Shown here piece after piece: positions 1-5,853 of a DNA stretch of 6,906 bases. The stretch spans positions 1-6,906 of the forward strand of contig CAZGWK010000082.1 of NCBI GenBank assembly GCA_964529285.1. The letters are read 5' to 3'. The notes under the pieces are model-generated. The model made no database searches and was not told the DNA's origin. It saw only the letters and a list, made by a program, of their open reading frames with translations. This DNA comes from SURF-21 sp964529285 (lineage in GTDB: Bacteria; Actinomycetota; Geothermincolia; Geothermincolales; RBG-13-55-18). The first letter of the stretch is position 1; every line of letters begins with the position of its first letter. A program made the translations under genes and the position numbers.

Positions 1-70
1 CCTCGGTCTTGCCCCAGCAAAGTGGCGAATAACATTTGACGGTTGCGGTTTATAAGCTTTGCAGCCCGTG

Positions 71-76
71 TATAAT
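71..76 (+). promoter_or_regulatory. Candidate -10 box (TATAAT) for the tiny peptide gene
   Basis: A perfect TATAAT lies 34 bases before the ATG at 111, inside an AT-rich stretch that contrasts with the GC-rich surroundings. The -35 side is weak. TTGACG at 36-41 is about 29 bp away and TTGCGG at 43-48 about 22 bp away, both too far for a standard sigma-70 spacing of 16-18 bp. The -10 is therefore supported by sequence, while the whole promoter is an inference. Confidence 0.4.
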
Positions 77-96
77 AATATTAAGTAAACACTACC

Positions 97-104
97 AAGG
101 AGGT
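97..104 (+). promoter_or_regulatory. Strong Shine-Dalgarno for the tiny peptide gene
   Basis: AAGGAGGT is a near-perfect anti-16S complement, and six bases separate it from the ATG at 111. It is the main reason to believe that the 21-codon frame behind it is translated. Confidence 0.6.
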
Positions 105-110
105 GGTGAG

Positions 111-176
111 ATGAGGATCACGAAGATCCCCAGGCGCAAGGGCGGCACTTGCAAGTGCAATAAGAGCTGCGGCTAG
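111..176 (+). CDS. Tiny cationic Cys-containing peptide (21 aa), function unknown
   Basis: An ATG-to-TAG frame of 21 codons encodes a strongly basic peptide whose first half is Arg/Lys-rich (RITKIPRRK). A Gly-Gly pair follows, then a short tail with three cysteines (GGTCKCNKSCG). Support comes from the ideal Shine-Dalgarno at 97-104, the TATAAT at 71-76 and a strong hairpin after the stop (191-212), giving a self-contained transcription unit. I recognise no family. There is no signal peptide or membrane segment. The Cys tail could bind metal or be a modification target, and a Gly-Gly followed by a Cys-rich core recalls leader/core precursors of modified peptides. However, no modifying enzyme lies next to it on this strand, so that reading is speculative. 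A regulatory leader peptide is the alternative, but no plus-strand gene follows. Too short for statistical coding tests. Confidence 0.5.
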   Translation: MRITKIPRRKGGTCKCNKSCG

Positions 177-190
177 CACGCCCGAGCATT

Positions 191-212
191 GAGGGGGCCT
201 CCAGGCCCCCTC
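191..212 (+). terminator. GC-rich hairpin after the tiny peptide gene
   Basis: GAGGGGGCC at 191-199 pairs perfectly with GGCCCCCTC at 204-212 around a 4-base loop. It starts 14 bases after the peptide stop codon. There is no clean T-tract on either side (TCATCTCATT follows on the plus strand), so termination efficiency is uncertain. It also lies downstream of the minus-strand transposase gene and could separate the two convergent units. Confidence 0.45.
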
Positions 213-281
213 ATCTCATTGGAAAACCCCCAGCTATTGCAGAAAATGTGTTTATAGATACTGGGTTTCCTATCTATCGCT

Positions 282-1259
282 TCAGGACTCCTCAAGAACG
301 ATTCTCTTTATCTTATTGATTTCTGCTTGGAGTTTCTCATCGCTGTCTATGGATTTCTTGGTGCGCCTATATGATTCTGATACGCCGGCACCACTGATAT
401 CTCCTATTAGCTCAGCTATCTCAGCATTTGTGTAGTGCGTATATTCTCTAGCAAGATATATAAAAGATACCCTGGCTTTTTGGCGTGTTCCGTATGCAAT
501 ATCTGGTTTTCTCTTTAACTCCGGAAGATCGTAATAGCGGCAGACTGATTGGTTTATTTCCTTCAGGGAAAGATGTAGGAGTAGTTGCCTTCTACGCGTA
601 ATTTCGTTGCATAATATACGGGACTCGTGTTTTGCCATTGCCTTCTTGACGAACTCCTCATTACCTAATATTGCCTGGGCAACGACCTTATCTTGAGGAT
701 ATGGATATTCCTTATCCATATCCTTCTCAACAAACTCCCGATACCTAATAAGCGAATCGCCCAATCCGGGAGCAAAGAAATCAACCACCCACTCCCTCTC
801 AAACCAGGCAGGTGCCTTTCTGTTGATTAAAAAGTACTTGTAACCTGACCATTTATATTCTCCTGGACTATCGGTCAATAAGGCCTTGATCGGGTTGAGA
901 TGAATGTACTTGCTGACCGTCAGGAGGTATTCCTCTGTATCGATGAGGATGGCTTTGTATCTTCCTGCAAAAATATGTCCCTTGCGTCCTTCTCTCGCTA
1001 AATAGCTAGAATATGATGAGAGTAGGAAGTGCATAAATACAGGGAGGTTCGCCTTCTGTGTTCGCGCCAGCAAATGATAATGATTGTCCATAAGGCAGTA
1101 TGTGAATATGTCGACTAGATACTTCTCCGCCCCATCCCCTAACAGTTTAAGGAAGTATCCTTTGTCCTTTTTCTCCGCAAGTATGAAATCATCCAGGTTT
1201 CCCTTGGAGAATATATGATATGTTGCCCCCTCAAAAAGAATCCTTAAAGGTCTAACCAT
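282..1259 (-). CDS. REP-associated tyrosine transposase (RAYT), IS200-like Y1 HUH family
   Basis: This 325-residue protein belongs to the Y1 transposase superfamily, single-strand DNA endonucleases that cut and rejoin hairpin-bearing repeats. The start MVRPLRI...GATYHIFSKGN is typical of the family and fixes the initiation codon. The HUH metal-binding motif is His60-Tyr61-His62 in DNHYHLL. The catalytic tyrosine is probably Tyr118, in the family motif YIHLNP (118-123). FAGRYKA at 98-104 is also family-typical. The C-terminal part (about 225-300) resembles the DnaA-like helix-turn-helix found in many longer RAYTs (AYGTRQKARVSFIYLAREYT). The gene appears intact. No Shine-Dalgarno is visible before the ATG. 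The gene and its flanks are visibly richer in A+T than the neighbours, which suggests recent acquisition. A 43-bp repeat lies about 95 bp upstream and may be a substrate of this enzyme, though that link is inferred. Confidence 0.9.
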   Translation of the reverse strand: MVRPLRILFEGATYHIFSKGNLDDFILAEKKDKGYFLKLLGDGAEKYLVDIFTYCLMDNHYHLLARTQKANLPVFMHFLLSSYSSYLAREGRKGHIFAGRYKAILIDTEEYLLTVSKYIHLNPIKALLTDSPGEYKWSGYKYFLINRKAPAWFEREWVVDFFAPGLGDSLIRYREFVEKDMDKEYPYPQDKVVAQAILGNEEFVKKAMAKHESRILCNEITRRRQLLLHLSLKEINQSVCRYYDLPELKRKPDIAYGTRQKARVSFIYLAREYTHYTNAEIAELIGDISGAGVSESYRRTKKSIDSDEKLQAEINKIKRIVLEES

Positions 1260-1267
1260 AATATATA

Positions 1268-1296
1268 ACTTAACTATATTATATATTATATGTCAA
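1268..1296 (-). promoter_or_regulatory. Candidate promoter of the RAYT gene
   Basis: On the minus strand a perfect TTGACA (1296-1291) is followed 17 bp later by TTAAGT (1273-1268), which matches only three of six consensus -10 bases. Two perfect TATAAT boxes also occur at 1290-1285 and 1283-1278, without well-placed -35 elements. The segment is extremely AT-rich. A start near 1262 would leave an almost leaderless mRNA, which agrees with the lack of a Shine-Dalgarno. Confidence 0.35.
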
Positions 1297-1322
1297 ATGT
1301 TTTTTAAAATACTGCTGAATAT

Positions 1323-2129
1323 TCAAAAAGTCGTTGATCTGTATTGTTGTTTAGGCCTGACCCCCTTTGTTGAAAATGGAGGGCTGACCCCAGGTTCTTC
1401 GATGAGGATTTTCCAGTACTTCATGGGCATGAAGCTTTTCTGGAGGCGCGGGTTGCGCCTCTCGGCCACGGAGACGGTCTTGAAATACATCTTCCACAAC
1501 TCCTGGCACAGCTCTTCCTCCCCGCTGAAACGCTGTTCGAAGGCCGGCAGCTCGCACAGCGTCAGGCGGCCGCCGCTGCAGACGGCGGCCTGCTCCCGGG
1601 CCAGGTCGTGGATCATCCACTCCTCGTCCCCCATGCGCGCCAGAAAATGGCGGGATACCAGGCAGAGCACGTCGCATTCGGGTGCCATGGGGGCGTAGAG
1701 AAGGCCGCCCTCGAGCTGGCGGAACCTGAGAAAACCGCGCATGCGGTGTGCCTCCCGGCCGGTACACCTCTCCATCCTGTGTACGGCATGGACGTGCTCG
1801 TCTCCCAGGCGTGCGTCTACGTCAGCGCCCAGCTCCCACCCCAGGCGCAGATAGCCGTGGATGTGGTACTCGGCGCCGGCCGTCTCCGAGAGAAAGGCGC
1901 GAAATACACTGCGGAGGGCTCTGGGGGAGATCGCATCGCATATATCGCGGCACAAAAGCTCCGCCTTTACCGTATCGGTGGCCATGTGCACGGTTTCCGC
2001 CAGCAGGCTTCCCTGCAGCGCCTCACCTTCAGCCTGTATCCCCTCGGGATCCTCCCCCGTCTCGCGCAGCGACTGCAGCACCGTGAGCAGTCCCTGGAAA
2101 CCCCCGTCGTAGACATAGAGGGCCGTCAT
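1323..2129 (-). CDS. DUF4130/TIGR03915-type putative DNA repair protein with repeat-derived tail
   Basis: The protein has 268 residues. The family is known to occur next to a TIGR03916 radical SAM protein, and a related domain is fused to uracil-DNA-glycosylase-like domains in other bacteria. Its biochemical role is unknown. Family signatures are visible: YDGGFQGLL near the start (7-15), REAHRMRGFLRF (125-136), ELEGG-like QLEGGLLYAPM (138-148), HFLARMGDEEWMIHD (161-175), and ERRNPRLQKSFMPMKYWK (223-240). Family proteins usually end soon after this last block. Here 23 further residues (246-268) follow, and 14 of them are encoded exactly by the 43-bp repeat at 1353-1394. The native stop therefore seems to have been replaced. 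The ATG at 2129 has GGGAG eight bases upstream. The radical SAM gene ends 73 bp upstream on the same strand, consistent with an operon. The domain body looks intact, so function may be preserved. Confidence 0.88.
   Translation of the reverse strand: MTALYVYDGGFQGLLTVLQSLRETGEDPEGIQAEGEALQGSLLAETVHMATDTVKAELLCRDICDAISPRALRSVFRAFLSETAGAEYHIHGYLRLGWELGADVDARLGDEHVHAVHRMERCTGREAHRMRGFLRFRQLEGGLLYAPMAPECDVLCLVSRHFLARMGDEEWMIHDLAREQAAVCSGGRLTLCELPAFEQRFSGEEELCQELWKMYFKTVSVAERRNPRLQKSFMPMKYWKILIEEPGVSPPFSTKGVRPKQQYRSTTF
1353..1395 (+). repeat. 43-bp REP-like repeat, copy 1 (fused to the DUF4130 gene 3' end)
   Basis: This segment matches 6847-6889 at 39 of 43 positions in the same orientation. Each copy holds two CTGACCCC boxes 27 bp apart (here 1357-1364 and 1384-1391) separated by an AT-richer spacer. 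The copy lies between the RAYT gene and the conserved end of the DUF4130 gene. On the minus strand it is read as codons 246-259 of that gene. Proximity to a RAYT and the GGGGTCAG boxes suggest a transposase-linked dispersed repeat. That connection is an inference. Confidence 0.75.
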
Positions 2130-2171
2130 GGCGGAAACTCCCGGGGCAGGCAGCCGCGGCGGCCCGATCGC

Positions 2172-2183
2172 CCGCTATAGCGG
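2172..2183. repeat. 12-bp perfect palindrome between radical SAM and DUF4130 genes
   Basis: CCGCTATAGCGG is fully self-complementary and lies in the 73-bp gap between the two genes, about 45 bp before the DUF4130 start. It could be a protein-binding site or a small RNA hairpin. Nothing else supports a role, and one such palindrome in GC-rich DNA may be chance. Confidence 0.35.
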
Positions 2184-2202
2184 CCTCCAGGATCGCTCAC
2201 CT

Positions 2203-3513
2203 CTAGAGCTCACCGCTGACGCCGGAGAGGGAATCCCGCGCTACGGGGAGCGCGCCACTCCCGGAAAAAAAGGACAACTGGTCCGAGCGGCGGGCCTTTC
2301 CCTCGGACGGCCGGTAGAAGGTGGCAATGTTGTGCCGGATGTCCTCCTCGCTCACCCTGGAACCCGAGTAATACCTTCCGCGGCAGGTAATGAAGTAGCG
2401 TGCGCGTTTGAGCACCACCCCGATCTTCCTCAGATCCTCGAAATCCAGTGAATGGACGCGGCGTGCATAGACGATCCTCTTCGCCGACTTCACCCCCAGG
2501 CCCGGTACGCGCAGCAGCGTCTCGTAGTCGGCCCGGTTGATCTCCACGGGGAAGAAGTGCTGGTTGCGCAGGGCCCAGCCCGACTTGGGATCCAGTTCCT
2601 CGTCAAGCTGGGGATGGCTTTCGTCCAGGATCTCACCGGAGGTGAAGTGGTAGCGGCGGATGAGCCAGTCAGCCTGGTAGAGACGATGCTCGCGCAGCAG
2701 AGGCGGGCCGTCCAGGCCGGGCAGGCGCGGGTCATCGCACACCGGTACGAAGGCGGAATAATAGACCCTCTTCAGCCCGTACCTCCCGTAGAGCCCCTCG
2801 GCCAACCTGACGATGCGCAGATCGCTCTCGGGAGTGGCACCCACTATGAGCTGCGTGCTCTGCCCTGCCGGCACGAATGCGGGCGCCTTCTTAGAGCGCT
2901 TGCGCTCCTCCTTGCTGCAGGTGATCTGTTCCGCCATATCCCCCATGGGGCCGAGGATATCCTCCTTCTTCTTGTCCGGGGCCAGGAGGCGCAGGCTCTT
3001 CTCGGTGGGAAGCTCTATATTTACGCTCATGCGGTCGGCATGGATGCCCGCCCGCCTGATGAGCTCCGCGCTCGCGCCGGGGATGGCCTTGAGGTGTATG
3101 TAGCCGTTGAACCCCTTCTCCTGCCTCAGCTTCCGGGCGGTGAGCAGGAGGCGCTCCATGGTGTAGTCCGGGCTCACCCAGACGGCGGAGCTTAAAAACA
3201 GCCCTTCTATATAATTGCGCCGGTAGAAATCCATGGTCAGGTCCGCCAGCTCCTGCGGCGTGAAGGATGCCCGGGGGCGCGCGGCGGAGGCGCGGTTGGC
3301 GCAGTACGCGCAGTCGTAGATACAGTGGTTGGAGAAAAGGATCTTCAGCAGGGAGATACACCTCCCGTCGTCCGACCAGCTGTGGCAAACCCCGGAAACG
3401 GCGCACTCGCCGAGCTTGCCCCCGCGGGCCGGCCTCCTCACGCCGCTGGAGGCACAGGAAACGTCGTAACGCGCCGCGCCTCCCAATATCCTCAGCTTCT
3501 CCTCGATATCCAT
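2203..3513 (-). CDS. TIGR03916-type radical SAM protein, putative DNA modification/repair
   Basis: This is a radical SAM enzyme of the family that co-occurs with DUF4130 proteins. Its substrate is unknown, but DNA repair or modification is proposed. I place the start at the ATG (MDIEEKLRIL), as family members begin there, giving 436 residues. An in-frame GTG at 3546 would add 11. The radical SAM cluster motif is CIYDCAYC (Cys64, Cys68, Cys71). Four more cysteines precede it (about 20, 37, 43, 52), which could hold a further metal site. A helix-hairpin-helix, typical of non-specific DNA binding, lies near 326-352 (LLRVPGLGVKSAKRIVYARR). The C-terminal region contains QLSFF (412-416), resembling the pentapeptide by which repair proteins bind the DnaN sliding clamp. 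The partner gene follows after 73 bp. The gene runs divergently from the QueG-like gene, and the intergenic region carries hairpins. Confidence 0.9.
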   Translation of the reverse strand: MDIEEKLRILGGAARYDVSCASSGVRRPARGGKLGECAVSGVCHSWSDDGRCISLLKILFSNHCIYDCAYCANRASAARPRASFTPQELADLTMDFYRRNYIEGLFLSSAVWVSPDYTMERLLLTARKLRQEKGFNGYIHLKAIPGASAELIRRAGIHADRMSVNIELPTEKSLRLLAPDKKKEDILGPMGDMAEQITCSKEERKRSKKAPAFVPAGQSTQLIVGATPESDLRIVRLAEGLYGRYGLKRVYYSAFVPVCDDPRLPGLDGPPLLREHRLYQADWLIRRYHFTSGEILDESHPQLDEELDPKSGWALRNQHFFPVEINRADYETLLRVPGLGVKSAKRIVYARRVHSLDFEDLRKIGVVLKRARYFITCRGRYYSGSRVSEEDIRHNIATFYRPSEGKARRSDQLSFFSGSGALPVARDSLSGVSGEL

Positions 3514-3666
3514 GGTCCCTATGTCTCCATGTCCCGATATACTCACCCACTGTCAGTATGGATGGTGGCGATGACATCGGCCGCGCATGGACGGCAGCGC
3601 TGCGGTTGATATGGCTCGAGTCCCTTCCGAAGCTGCAGAGGCCGTACCACTGCAGGACGTAGGATG

Positions 3667-3701
3667 CGTGCGTCCCCCCGGGACAGCGAGGGGGATGCAC
3701 G
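3667..3701 (+). repeat. Long stem-loop in the divergent intergenic region
   Basis: Bases 3667-3678 pair with 3690-3701 to form a 12-bp stem (one G-T wobble) around an 11-base loop. It lies about 60 bp before the QueG-like start codon, so it would sit in that gene's 5' leader if transcription starts upstream. No T-tract follows on either strand, so a simple terminator is unlikely. Confidence 0.5.
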
Positions 3702-3716
3702 TCTCGGGACCCGAGA
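3702..3716 (+). repeat. Second hairpin immediately after the first
   Basis: TCTCGGG at 3702-3708 and CCCGAGA at 3710-3716 are perfect complements around a single central base. Physically this is about a 6-bp stem with a 3-base loop. It directly abuts the preceding stem-loop, so the pair forms a compact tandem structure ahead of the QueG-like gene. It may be part of a structured leader or an operator for the divergent promoters. I recognise no riboswitch class. Confidence 0.45.
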
Positions 3717-3762
3717 GGGGTGGCCGTCTCCTTTCCATTGATATAAAGTCATGGAAGGCGGC

Positions 3763-4572
3763 ATGAAGGCTTATGCGGAAACCGGGAGATCGGTCATGGG
3801 ACTCTTGGAAGAGCTCGAGGAAGCGGCGAGGACCGAGCTCTTCGGAGTGGCGGATGCCGCGGCTTACGGGGAGAAAGCACCGCTCGGACACCGCCCCGAC
3901 GACTATATGGGCGGCTGCCGTTCCATCGTGCTCCTGGGTAAGCGCATGCTGGACCTGCCCCTGGACGACCTTCCGGAGACCCGTAAGGAATATACCGTCA
4001 ACTTCCATATGATCAATACAAGGTTGAACCATGCGCTCTTCGACGCGGCAGGATTTCTGCAGGACCAGGGATACAGGGTATTCCCCGTCCCATACCTGGA
4101 GATGCCGGGATGGAACTTGGACAAGAGGCCGGCATGGATGCTCAAGCTGCTGCGCCATCTCACCGCCGTCCCCAGGGTCCATGACGTCCTGAACTCCAAG
4201 GTGCTGTGGGAGAACCTCTCGTACCGGCACATGGCCGTGGAGGCGGGCTTGGGAGAGATCGGGCTCAACAACCTGCTGCTCACCCCCGAGCACGGGGCAC
4301 GGGTGCGCTTCGTGGCCCTGCTTACAGATGCAGAGCTCCCGGCGGGAAAGCCGCGCGAAGCCGTGCTGTGCCAGCCCGAGCGCTGCGGTTACGCATGCGT
4401 CAAGGCATGCCCGGTGGGAGCGTTGAGCGAGGACGGGGCGGGTACGGACAAGGCAACCTGCCTCAAGTATTACATCAAGCTGGGTATTCCGGGAATCAAC
4501 GGCTTGCGCTGCGGCCTGTGCGTCGCCAAGTGCCCCGTCTACCGCCCCCGCTTCCGGGAGGGATGGGACTAG
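3763..4572 (+). CDS. Short epoxyqueuosine reductase-like (COG1600) 4Fe-4S protein
   Basis: The 269-residue protein belongs to the QueG-like group of cytoplasmic reductases with two 4Fe-4S clusters. I chose the ATG at 3763 because GGAAGG lies just upstream. The ATG at 3751 lacks a Shine-Dalgarno and would add four residues. A family signature (AGLGEIGLNNLLLTPEHGARVRF) lies at about 161-183. Eight cysteines sit in the C-terminal part: 203, 208, 212 and 216 (CGYACVKACPVGAL), then 233, 250, 253 and 257 (CGLCVAKCPV). Eight cysteines are enough for two clusters. True QueG is usually longer, and many have C-terminal HEAT-like repeats missing here. The first cluster spacing (Cx4Cx3Cx3CP) also departs from the classical CxxCxxCxxxCP. 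A queuosine role is therefore not assured, and the electron donor and substrate are unknown. The gene converges with its right neighbour with only 6 bp between stop codons. Confidence 0.85.
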   Translation: MKAYAETGRSVMGLLEELEEAARTELFGVADAAAYGEKAPLGHRPDDYMGGCRSIVLLGKRMLDLPLDDLPETRKEYTVNFHMINTRLNHALFDAAGFLQDQGYRVFPVPYLEMPGWNLDKRPAWMLKLLRHLTAVPRVHDVLNSKVLWENLSYRHMAVEAGLGEIGLNNLLLTPEHGARVRFVALLTDAELPAGKPREAVLCQPERCGYACVKACPVGALSEDGAGTDKATCLKYYIKLGIPGINGLRCGLCVAKCPVYRPRFREGWD

Positions 4573-4578
4573 GGGATC

Positions 4579-5628
4579 TCATCGCTCGGCGGTGGCGGTG
4601 ACCCGGAGGGTACCGTCACCCGCCACGTCGTATTCCACCCCGGAGCGGCCGCCGGTGGTGATCTCGTAGATACCCTGCAGCATCCCTACCAGGAGCAGCG
4701 GGGTGATGGCGTTCTCCACGGCCGCCTGCAAGCGTTCCGCGTCGAGATCGAAGGTTACCAGGTTGCCCAGGCCCCGCTTGGCGAACTGCCGGAAGAGGTA
4801 ATCGGGCGACTGTTTGAATTCCTTCTGCTGCAGGGTCTCTATGATGTACTGGCGCTGCGCCTCGACTATGGTGTTGCCGATCTCCTCCCCCAGTTCCGAG
4901 ACGAGCTCCTGCATAATGGCGTCCAGCTCTCGCGGCCCCGTGAAGACCATGTGCCTGCCGGTGACGGTGTCGGTGATGGTGCCTTCCTCCAGGTCCCACT
5001 CGTATTCCTTGAGGTCGAGCGGGACGCCGCACTCCGGGCACCTCTCGTGCCCGACGTCCCCGGGTTTTCTGGTATATGTTACCATGTCAAGCCTGGAAAC
5101 CAGCTCCTCGTATTCCTGGCCGTGGACCACGGTGACCTCGTAACCGTACCCCTTCTCCTCTATACGCAGGTCAGCAGGCAGCCCCTCTACGAAGTTAAAG
5201 ACGGCGATGAGGTCGCCGCTGAACATGGGAAGGCAGTAGATGTTGCGGCCGAAGATCCTTATGTATTCTCCTTTCGAGAAATCCAGCAGCTCGTAGTGGC
5301 CCAGGCCGAACATGGCGCCGATATCCGCCGTGCTCTGGTAGACCTTGCGCCGGAACGCGCGCAGCAGCATGCGCTTGTAACCCGGGTACAGGTTCTGTAT
5401 GTATTCCAGGGACCCCTTGCGCTTACCCTCCACGATGATGCGGTCGAGCGGCAGGCCGATCAGCTCCTCTATCTTCTTGAACAGCTGGTTCAAGCCCTCC
5501 GCCTCGTGGAAGAACACGCGGTGGTCCGGATTCCTGGCCTGGGTTATCGTCCCGTCATCGTTCCACACGTTCCCCCTTGCGAAATCAACGGGAACGCCGC
5601 AATAAGAACAACGCTTGATCCTGCTCAT
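4579..5628 (-). CDS. Internally duplicated CxxC protein, function unknown
   Basis: I do not recognise a named family for this 349-residue soluble protein. It consists of two diverged copies of one unit about 190 residues apart. Copy one starts RCSYCGVPVD (Cys7, Cys10) and copy two RCPECGVPLD (Cys197, Cys200). Both continue with W, then GTIT, then R-VF, a helical stretch ending near VEG/VEA, and later a GLG (108-110 and 286-288) followed by an alpha/beta block with a conserved Gly before the end. Each copy has one CxxC, so a four-Cys zinc site would need both halves. The later block resembles small ligand-binding V4R-like domains in layout, a weak impression only. There is no signal peptide or membrane helix. 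The ATG has GGAGGA a few bases upstream. A sensor or adaptor role is conceivable, but nothing nearby fixes it. Confidence 0.85.
   Translation of the reverse strand: MSRIKRCSYCGVPVDFARGNVWNDDGTITQARNPDHRVFFHEAEGLNQLFKKIEELIGLPLDRIIVEGKRKGSLEYIQNLYPGYKRMLLRAFRRKVYQSTADIGAMFGLGHYELLDFSKGEYIRIFGRNIYCLPMFSGDLIAVFNFVEGLPADLRIEEKGYGYEVTVVHGQEYEELVSRLDMVTYTRKPGDVGHERCPECGVPLDLKEYEWDLEEGTITDTVTGRHMVFTGPRELDAIMQELVSELGEEIGNTIVEAQRQYIIETLQQKEFKQSPDYLFRQFAKRGLGNLVTFDLDAERLQAAVENAITPLLLVGMLQGIYEITTGGRSGVEYDVAGDGTLRVTATAER
4592..4626. terminator. Hairpin at the convergent gene ends
   Basis: GTGGCGGTGAC at 4592-4602 pairs with GTCACCCGCCAC at 4615-4626, an 11-bp stem with one bulged base and a 12-base loop. 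It falls within the last codons of the minus-strand gene, just after the plus-strand gene's stop. It might slow or end transcription from the left, but there is no T-tract, and the sequence is constrained by coding, so the call is weak. Confidence 0.3.
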
Positions 5629-5853
5629 GCCAATCCTCCACTCCCTTGCCCTCTTTTATGCAGCCTTTAATCTCGTCGGCAGGTTTCTTGCCGTGCTTGA
5701 GGCGTCTGCAGCAGCTTATCCATATAGCAGATATACCCATTCGAGATGGCGGCAAACCACCGCGGGTCTCTTGCCCCCGCAAGAAAATCTCGTTTCAACA
5801 ACGCGTTTGATATCACACGGTGCGGCGGACAGAGAGCGGCCGATGTACGGCCA
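5629..5853. other. Intergenic region between the two right-hand minus-strand genes
   Basis: These 225 bases should hold the promoter of the duplicated CxxC gene. A Shine-Dalgarno (TGGAGGA on the minus strand, 5634-5640) is clear. A 5-bp stem (CGGCA 5677-5681, TGCCG 5689-5693, 7-base loop) lies in the presumed leader. I find no convincing -35/-10 pair. A 65-codon minus-strand frame crosses it but has no Shine-Dalgarno or recognisable features, and it overlaps the next gene's start. Confidence 0.4.

Noticed and set aside
36..76. TTGACG plus TATAAT as a complete sigma-70 promoter
   Set aside because: The boxes are about 29 bp apart, too far for a normal promoter. Only the -10 box was kept.
1608..2180. 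190-codon plus-strand frame opposite the DUF4130 gene
   Set aside because: It is antisense to a gene with clear family motifs, has no Shine-Dalgarno or recognisable domain, and such frames are common opposite GC-rich genes.
2452..3195. 247-codon plus-strand frame opposite the radical SAM gene
   Set aside because: Composition is Arg/Pro/Leu-rich with no motif, and the opposite strand encodes an unmistakable radical SAM protein.
3553..4293. 246-codon minus-strand frame opposite the QueG-like gene
   Set aside because: It covers a gene with clear 4Fe-4S motifs on the plus strand and shows no family features of its own.
4951..5670. 239-codon plus-strand frame opposite the duplicated CxxC gene
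   Set aside because: The minus-strand frame has internal repeats, CxxC motifs and a good Shine-Dalgarno, so the plus-strand frame is a shadow.
5585..5782. Possible 65-residue minus-strand small protein
   Set aside because: It overlaps the next gene's start in another frame, has no Shine-Dalgarno and carries no recognisable feature.
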